Source: Henckelia pumila
Taxonomy: Eukaryota; Streptophyta; Magnoliopsida; Lamiales; Gesneriaceae
Assembly: GCF_033568475.1 (NCBI RefSeq)
Contig: NC_133120.1
Coordinates: forward strand, 95,312,151-95,376,150
Reading direction: 5' to 3'
DNA length: 64,000 bases
Below the pieces are notes generated by a model. That model saw nothing but the letters and a program-made list of their open reading frames with translations. It did no database searches and had not been told where the DNA came from. The number at the start of each line of letters is the position of its first letter. Position 1 is the stretch's first letter. Positions 58,013 to 64,000 of the stretch are shown here, piece by piece. Position numbers and translations under genes: made by a program.

Positions 58013-58390
58013 TCTTGCAACACCAAAAGTAACATCAGTACTTTTGTGATTCTTGCAACAGGTGATGTTCAACAATATATATAAATCAATAAAAATCTGA
58101 ATCAAACTTTGAACCCCTTAATTTGTTTGGATTCCAGAAACATCAAACGATCGCAAAAAATCAATCTTTAAATTCACACTTCATCAAGAATTGTGGTATG
58201 TATATGTGACAGCTAAATTTGTGCATATATACTTGTTAATTTGTAAGATTAATATTTTTGCCTCACCGACCTGATAGTGGTTGAAGGTTTCTTGAGAGCA
58301 GAAGACGAATCAAATTTGTGTGATGCTTAATTAATTTCTGGAGATGGAATTGAAGGAACCTAGCTATGCAGAAAAATGTTAAGGAGTTGT
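58013..58390 (-). other. 5' untranslated exon and intron of the MADS gene
   Basis: A donor (GTGAGG, 58261-58266 on the minus strand) and an acceptor (TTGCAAG, ending at about 58014) suggest an untranslated first exon at about 58267-58365 and a 250-base leader intron, as AGAMOUS-clade genes commonly have. The TATA box at 58393-58399 sits at the right distance. Confidence 0.5.
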
Positions 58391-58392
58391 GT

Positions 58393-58399
58393 ATTTATA
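58393..58399 (-). promoter_or_regulatory. TATA box of the MADS gene
   Basis: TATAAAT on the minus strand, about 30 bases before the proposed untranslated first exon. Confidence 0.55.
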
Positions 58400-61300
58400 A
58401 AGTGAAGTTGACTCGTATTGCCATGATAATAATGGATAACTTGATCTCTGTTGTTAGCATAGCTAATTGTTTTAATTACTTCCCTCCAAAATTCATGCAT
58501 ATGTACTAATTAATTAATGTGATCTTTACTTGGTATAAAGTCTCTATTAATAAAACATGGTCAGAACAAGAACATCGAAATTTTTTGTATACGAAATATA
58601 TATTTTAAAGATTTAGATCGTCTGTTAAATTTCGCGAACGAAAAATAAAAATCCATTTACCCTTTTTCTTTTCTTTTTTTCCTTGTGTTGCTCACCTTTT
58701 TTTTAATTAGTTCTATCCCAAGTATGTATGGCTCAGACCCAGTTACCAGTTACTCTTCCAGGGTGCTAATTATTTGGCCACATTTTCTTTCCTACTTTTC
58801 ACAGAAAATGGCCCTTGAACTTCAAATTAAAATGTGAAATATAATAGTCATTTCCGTAGATTCAAGGTTTATTAGAGGCAAATATCTGCTAAATCAACAC
58901 ACACAAATAGTGGTACTTAACGTGCGATTGGGTTTTCCAAAATACATATATATTATCTAATATCTATGCTACGGATATATGTGACATATGGTGACACCAT
59001 TTCTTTTTCTTATATTGAATGAGAAGTTAGCTACTCCATGGTAACCATGTCATTCTACAAATAAATTTGTTCTTTACCAGTATCGGTCAAATTATTTTGT
59101 TTCTTTTGTAATTTTAGTATTTTTTTCTCATTCATATGTCACCATGTTGATATATCTGATGTCATGTCAACACTCTGCCTAAAAAAAATTTGAAAAGACA
59201 AAATTATCGAGTTAGGAATGAAATTTGATCGAATAGAGGATCAAAATCACAATTAAGCTAACTTACATTATGAATTTTACGATTAATTTTTCCTTTTCCA
59301 TGTCATGTTCAAAACTCTTTCATGTGTGACTGAACTACCAGTCAAAAAATAGTTTTCTCGATCAGTTCTGTTCGTTTGTATTATTTATATATCTGCTCAT
59401 CATGTCCCGCTGAGTTCACGATTACGTAAGTGTGGTATTCTAGTGCTAAATCCAAACGTCCAAAACTAATTTGGAAACGTGAGATCCATAATAATATATG
59501 AACTCTACATGGACAGATTAAATTGGACTTCACTAATACAGCTAGTGTGAAGATACTATCCTTGTGCTCGCGTCAACTGTATTTGCTCTTTTTTGTTTTT
59601 GTTTTTTTTCTTTTACCTTTTCAATAACTTAACTATCTAAGACTGGTGATTTGAGTTGACCTAGCTAACAAGGTGACTGTGGCTCATTTCTTTAGGATTG
59701 GTTTGGATATTGTCATGCTTTGTATGATATATCATTTTTCTTGAAAGATAGATCATCCTATTGATATATTACCTACTGAGACCCTTTTCACATTATCATG
59801 TTAACTCGTTGTTCTGATAACTAAATTTATTGTCTGTGCCAAATTTGTTTGTGGCTTCTCATGATTATATATGTTGTGTTTAGAATTCAATTTTTATCTT
59901 GATGTGTTGTGTTCAGTAATTTTTTATATAAATAGTTCAAGTAGATAATCATGATATTGTGATTAAAATTTAGTGAGTACATACGGTCTAAACAGTGATT
60001 GCATGTTTTGGACGGGACGCTACATGTACACGGAGGGTTACGGTTACACGTTGCACTTGAAATTACATAAATATCTTTAATGTATTTTGAAAGAGTTTTT
60101 TCAAATAAAATGGAAGGATAACTTTGTAATTTCATGTGTAGTGTGTAACCCAACGTATAACTCAATGTGTACATGTAACATTTTTCTTAAATTTATACGT
60201 CACTTGTTTAAGAATTTAATATTAAAACATTACATATTATTTCGACCTACGATTTTAATTTATTAAAATGAGGATTTGGGCCATAAAAACAAAATTGCGA
60301 TGTAAAAGAGGTACATGAAGTGTTGTTACATGTTACACTTTTCATCTTCGACATTAATGGAGAGGTTAAAATATGTACTATTATATCCCCCCTTCAATTT
60401 TAGTTAAAAAATAAAAGGAGAAAAATTATTTGATTCTCGATCATATCTTACAATACCCGGCCCCCATCTCTCAATTTTTCAGTCAACCAACCAACCAAAT
60501 AATATAAATTATTTAACGCTTAACATAATTATAAATATTTATATATTTACATATTTTTATTTCATTCAAACTAAACTTATATATATATTTATAAATTTAT
60601 ATGTACATGCTCACACAATCTCTGTGTTAGAGGCTAGTATATATTTTGAAGTTGAGATCGATATACCAACAAATTTTTAATTAATTTACTGAAGTCTTAT
60701 TTAAAATTACAACTATATCATCACTATATAATTACTTTATTAATCTTTCCCCCCATAAAATAGTATTTATTTTTTAAATCTCTCAATAATTTATTTATCG
60801 AGTTATTTGTATCAAAATCTCTTGCGAAATACCGAGCATGCATATTTTAATTATATGAAATTAAATAAGCGTCTAAGCTCTTGAAGTTTTATAAAAATTT
60901 CACGATCTACCCCTCTGAAAACGCGATTTTATGAACATGTGACATACTGCGGCTAAGAAACCAACATGAATCTCAAAATTGATTAGAGATTTCCAATACA
61001 AGAAGCCATGGACTGTTGCTCGAAGATTCCATCGTTGTTAATTTGCTAAAAAAATCCATGCATGATTTCTTGCTCGGCCTTTTGTGTAGATCTGAACAAT
61101 TATATTCTAATGGATGTAGTGTATGGATCTGTAAAATATTATATCTTAATAAAATAGTATTTTTGTACATTCAACGTAATATTATTCAAATTTGAGTATT
61201 TTAGCTGCAACATGAGCGTGTATTCAAAAATCACATTAACAAGGGTAAGTCGTGCAATTTTTAAAAGAATTCATGAGCTAAGACGTCTATTTAATTTCAT

Positions 61301-62247
61301 GGTGTGAAATATATTTTTCAATATTTCACAAGAGATTTTGGTGTAAATAACTCTATATTTATATATTTTCAAAATTTTTAGTTTTAAAAATCATAAAATT
61401 TGAAAATAACGAAATTATTGTATTTAGACCATTGTTCTAATTATATAAGCACTCAAACCGTAAAAGAACTCTAGCATATATAATGTTCCATTACACATAT
61501 AAAATGTATCATTTTATTTCCTTGTAGACTTGTGGTTATGGACTTATGGTAGGGGGAAAAACAAATTTTTGAAAATATTCCCGATGTAATTGTTATTATA
61601 AGAAATAGGTTCGAGAAGCACATCAAAATATACAAAGTCATCTCACTTGTGGTGGATCATTCGTCGCTCGCAGAAGTATTAATAGCCAAAAAAAAAAATC
61701 CATATATGCATATAATACAAATTAAGAATAATTGCATACACTATCCCGTGAAATACCGATATTGCTAAAAATATTTTACGAAAAAAGAATGATCTATTAG
61801 CTCCTTGTTTTTGAATATTGAGCACACACGTTCCCATGTTTTCAAATTTTGAGCACTATGGTGTTTTCAGCAATTTCATGATTTCAGGGGTGGTGTATGT
61901 AATTATTCCAAAAAATATAGTATATATATTGTTTGAGGTTTTGGTAACAATTCTCCAAGGTGCGCGATCGAAGGATTTGATTGAATTTCGAATCCACCCT
62001 TTTATTAATTTTTTTTGAAGATGTAGTCGTAAAATTTAATTACCGTGGACCACAATGATAACAAAATATCTCTCTTTTCTATTTATCTAAGATGAGGACC
62101 ACATTGGTGATAAAAAGCTACGTCGTATCATTGATCGCCAGCTAAATTAAGGTAAGTGGTCGAAGTAGTTAAGGGTGTAAGTTAGAAAATTGCAAAAACC
62201 TAAAAATAAGCTCTTCCCAATTAAAATCGTTGGGTTCTTTAATTAGT
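58400..62247. other. AT-rich intergenic DNA upstream of the MADS gene
   Basis: No gene was recognised in either direction over 3.8 kb. It includes the MADS promoter, the MITE at 60015-60184 and ordinary AT-rich DNA. Confidence 0.55.
60015..60184. mobile_element. imperfect MITE with CTACATGTACAC ends
   Basis: Left CTACATGTACACGGAGGGTTA and right GTGTACATGTAAC are inverted, and the inner ACTTGAAATTAC and GTAATTTCATGTG also pair. The left-end phrase recurs (CTACATATACACGGAG) at 43728 in intron 2 of the dioxygenase, so this is a dispersed family. Confidence 0.65.
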
Positions 62248-62330
62248 ACTAGATGGCAACGGGGCGGGTTGGGGCGGGTTGGGTTAAATCCAAAACCCGC
62301 CCCGCCTCTCTTTGGCCCCGTCCCGCGAAC

Positions 62331-63044
62331 CCGGAAGGTAATGACTGAGCCAGGATTCAAAATTCACCCGCGCTAAAATTTCTAACAAGAAACAAAAAAT
62401 AATTAATAGGAATTAAAACGATGAATAAGATACTTTTTCATTGTACTTTTAAAAAGTTTTTCGATCTTCAATAATTTTTTATGAAATCATATTTAAAATT
62501 TAAAAACTTTTGACTAATATCACAATCCAAATTTATTTTCAATATGACATCATATAAGGATACATAATCTAATATAAATAGAAACTTGAACGGAAGAAAC
62601 AATTAAAATTTTTTATGAATAAAAAATTGCAAATCTAAAAAAATTCTTTCATTGCAATGCAGACATTTTTAAAATAAAATAATATCACAAAGCAGAAAAA
62701 ATTAAAGAAGGTTAAGAAGAAATCTATCTTATAGAAGTGGAAAATATTATTTAAAAGACGAGGATTGATAGAGATAAAATTTAAATTGAATCAAATCTAA
62801 TCAATAAGACAATGACGAAAAACGTAATTTTGAGACATATGAGTTACTTAATTTTTTTAATTGGGCTATATATCAGCTATTTAATTTTTTTAATTTGACT
62901 ACCCAGGCTAATATAGCATTTGGTTAAAAAATAACACAAAAAAATTATTTATAAAAATATATCTAATACATAAAAAAAAATTAAATGGGCCACCCGCTAA
63001 AGCCCGGGTGGCTTATAACGTGCCTCCGCCCTTGCCGGAAGGTA
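62331..63044. mobile_element. inserted non-autonomous element with 10-bp target duplication
   Basis: CCGGAAGGTA occurs at 62331-62340 and 63035-63044, bounding a 694-bp AT-rich unit. Its ends (GACTGAGCCAGGATTC on the left; GGGCGGAGGCACG on the other strand at the right) are loosely inverse, around a GCGGAG-type core. A 9-10-bp duplication points to a Mutator-type transposase. Nothing inside codes for protein. Confidence 0.7.
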
Positions 63045-63419
63045 TAATCCGGGTTCGATTCGTTGGACCCATCAAAAATTAAATAATTTTAAAATTATTA
63101 ATTTTAAAATTTTAAAATTTTAAAAATTAATAAAAATCATTAAATTTAATTTCAAATATATATTGATAATATTTAAGACAAAAAAATATTCTCACAAGTT
63201 AAAATTTATCAATTTTTATTTAATTAAGAATTATTAGCCAAAAAATATTATAATAATACATTTTTATACGAAATCTATCATAATAAAATAAATTCATTTC
63301 AATCCAATAATATTATACACTCAAATTATGGATAATTATTAATTATTTATTATAAAAATATAATTATATATTATTAATATTATATATATATTTTATATAT
63401 TTATATATATATACACGTA

Positions 63420-63427
63420 TATTTTAA

Positions 63428-63458
<31 letters not shown>

Positions 63459-63460
63459 CT
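63420..63460. repeat. TA microsatellite
   Basis: A run of TA steps inside the hAT-like MITE's right part, with further TA tracts at 63607-63625 and 63790-63811. Confidence 0.8.
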
Positions 63461-63634
63461 TTGGCGAGACGGGTCTGGTCAAACCCGAGATCCGTCTCGG
63501 ACCCGCTTGTGGACTCGTTTAGGCGGGTCTAGACCCGTTCCACCGGGACGAGTTTGATGCGGGATCGGGTTTAGACCTGAGCCATTATTATCCCTAGATT
63601 TAGTTTTATATATATATATATATAATGATCCTCG

Positions 63635-63780
63635 GCACCCTAGGGTGCAAAAAATTTGTGAGCGGCCACTAAAACCCGGTATCGAGTTTTAATGTTTTTT
63701 ATTTTTATTTTTTTGCATCACTAAAACCAACTGTGGGTTTTAGTAGTCGCTCACAGATTCCCTGCACCCTAGGGTGCAGA
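63635..63780. mobile_element. MITE with CACCCTAGGGTG ends
   Basis: The left CACCCTAGGGTGCAAAAAAT and right CTGCACCCTAGGGTGCA are inverted, and inside them GTGAGCGGCCACTAAAACCC pairs with GGGTTTTAGTAGTCGCTCAC. Arms are about 45 bases around a 50-base centre. TA-rich DNA flanks both sides, suggesting a TA target. Confidence 0.8.
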
Positions 63781-63811
63781 TGAACAAAATTATATATATA
63801 TATATATATAT

Positions 63812-64000
63812 ACCCAGATATATGTATCTATTAAATTAACGAGTTTTATATGTTCCGGGGAGATGCCCTGTGTATCTGTATTGATAGTTTGGATTTTGTT
63901 TTGAATTAATTTTGGTGTGATCGAGCCTTGTCGGCTCTGCTTGTGTTTAGTCCTGGTCAGTGCGGCTATAGTTTGTAAATTGATGATGTGACTCTATTTT
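63812..64000. other. right edge of window, unassigned
   Basis: The stretch is less AT-rich than the DNA before it, with no recognisable protein. It may be the start of a feature lying beyond the window. Confidence 0.3.

Larger units (their letters stand above)
62248..63597. mobile_element. hAT-like GC-rich MITE split by a second element
   Basis: The left part (GATGGCAACGGGGCGGG onward) and right part (ending GCCATTATTATCCCTA) show the GGGGCGGG/CCCGCCCC text and the GATGGCAACGG-type end usual in plant hAT-like MITEs. They are separated by a 694-bp insertion with its own target duplication. Terminal bases are approximate. Confidence 0.6.

Noticed and set aside
57735-58084. Plus-strand frames across the MADS exon
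   Set aside because: They are shadows of the minus-strand MADS-box coding exon.
58400-62000. Hidden gene upstream of the MADS locus
   Set aside because: All frames are short, AT-biased and without domains or plausible splice structure.
63000-63060. tRNA gene suggested by a GGTTCGATTC B box
   Set aside because: No acceptor, D-arm or anticodon stem can be formed around it; the motif lies at the junction of two MITEs.

Overview
This window is nuclear DNA of a flowering plant. Five host genes carry spliceosomal introns with GT-AG borders, intergenic DNA is very AT-rich, and much of the left and centre is transposable elements. The AGAMOUS-clade MADS protein has the N-terminus and C-terminal tail I associate with PLENA of Antirrhinum, and the phytochrome looks like an asterid phyE, so I infer a eudicot of the asterids, probably Lamiales. 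This is inferred from protein likeness recalled from memory, not from a search.

Layout. 1-900: AT-rich flank. 1248-5643 (+): phytochrome E, four exons, reading frame whole. 6988-8721 (-): intronless PLS-class pentatricopeptide repeat (PPR) gene that stops at the start of its E+ motif. 8728-10386: AT-rich spacer with a near-perfect foldback. 10387-28611: an 18.2-kb Ty3/Gypsy chromovirus-type fossil (2.8-kb LTRs, CACAT target duplication) that was itself hit by a 9.4-kb Ty1/Copia element (13640-23023, ATGAT duplication). 28640-30296 and 31045-32140: two 5'-truncated LINEs, one on each strand. 32619-37795: a Mutator-like element (MULE) with a decayed transposase on the minus strand and, on the plus strand, a small GRF zinc-finger plus membrane-anchor gene. 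38434-39773: a solo LTR whose upstream part holds nine copies of a GGA-N3-TCC palindrome. 39992-41405: a TIR element, a tRNA-derived SINE with a 16-bp duplication, and a GC-rich MITE.

43056-58390 is gene-dense and almost free of large elements: a 2-oxoglutarate/Fe(II) dioxygenase of the SRG1 type (+, 4 exons), a GTE-type bromodomain gene (-, 10 coding exons), a GDSL esterase/lipase (+, 5 exons) and a PLENA/SHATTERPROOF-like MADS-box gene (-, 6 coding exons) with a 2.76-kb intron holding a CCANTG/CCAATCA cluster like that of AGAMOUS intron 2. The genes form two convergent pairs. 58400-64000 is AT-rich intergenic DNA with nested MITEs.

The host genes do not form one pathway. Their order does recall an old block: from memory, Arabidopsis AGAMOUS (At4g18960) sits beside a GDSL lipase (At4g18970) and not far from PHYE (At4g18130). 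No new multi-gene system is evident. The most unusual items are the MULE-borne GRF-membrane gene, the palindrome array in the solo LTR, unusual substitutions in an otherwise intact phyE, loss of the I/K1 intron in the MADS gene, and the PPR gene stopped exactly at its E+ motif.
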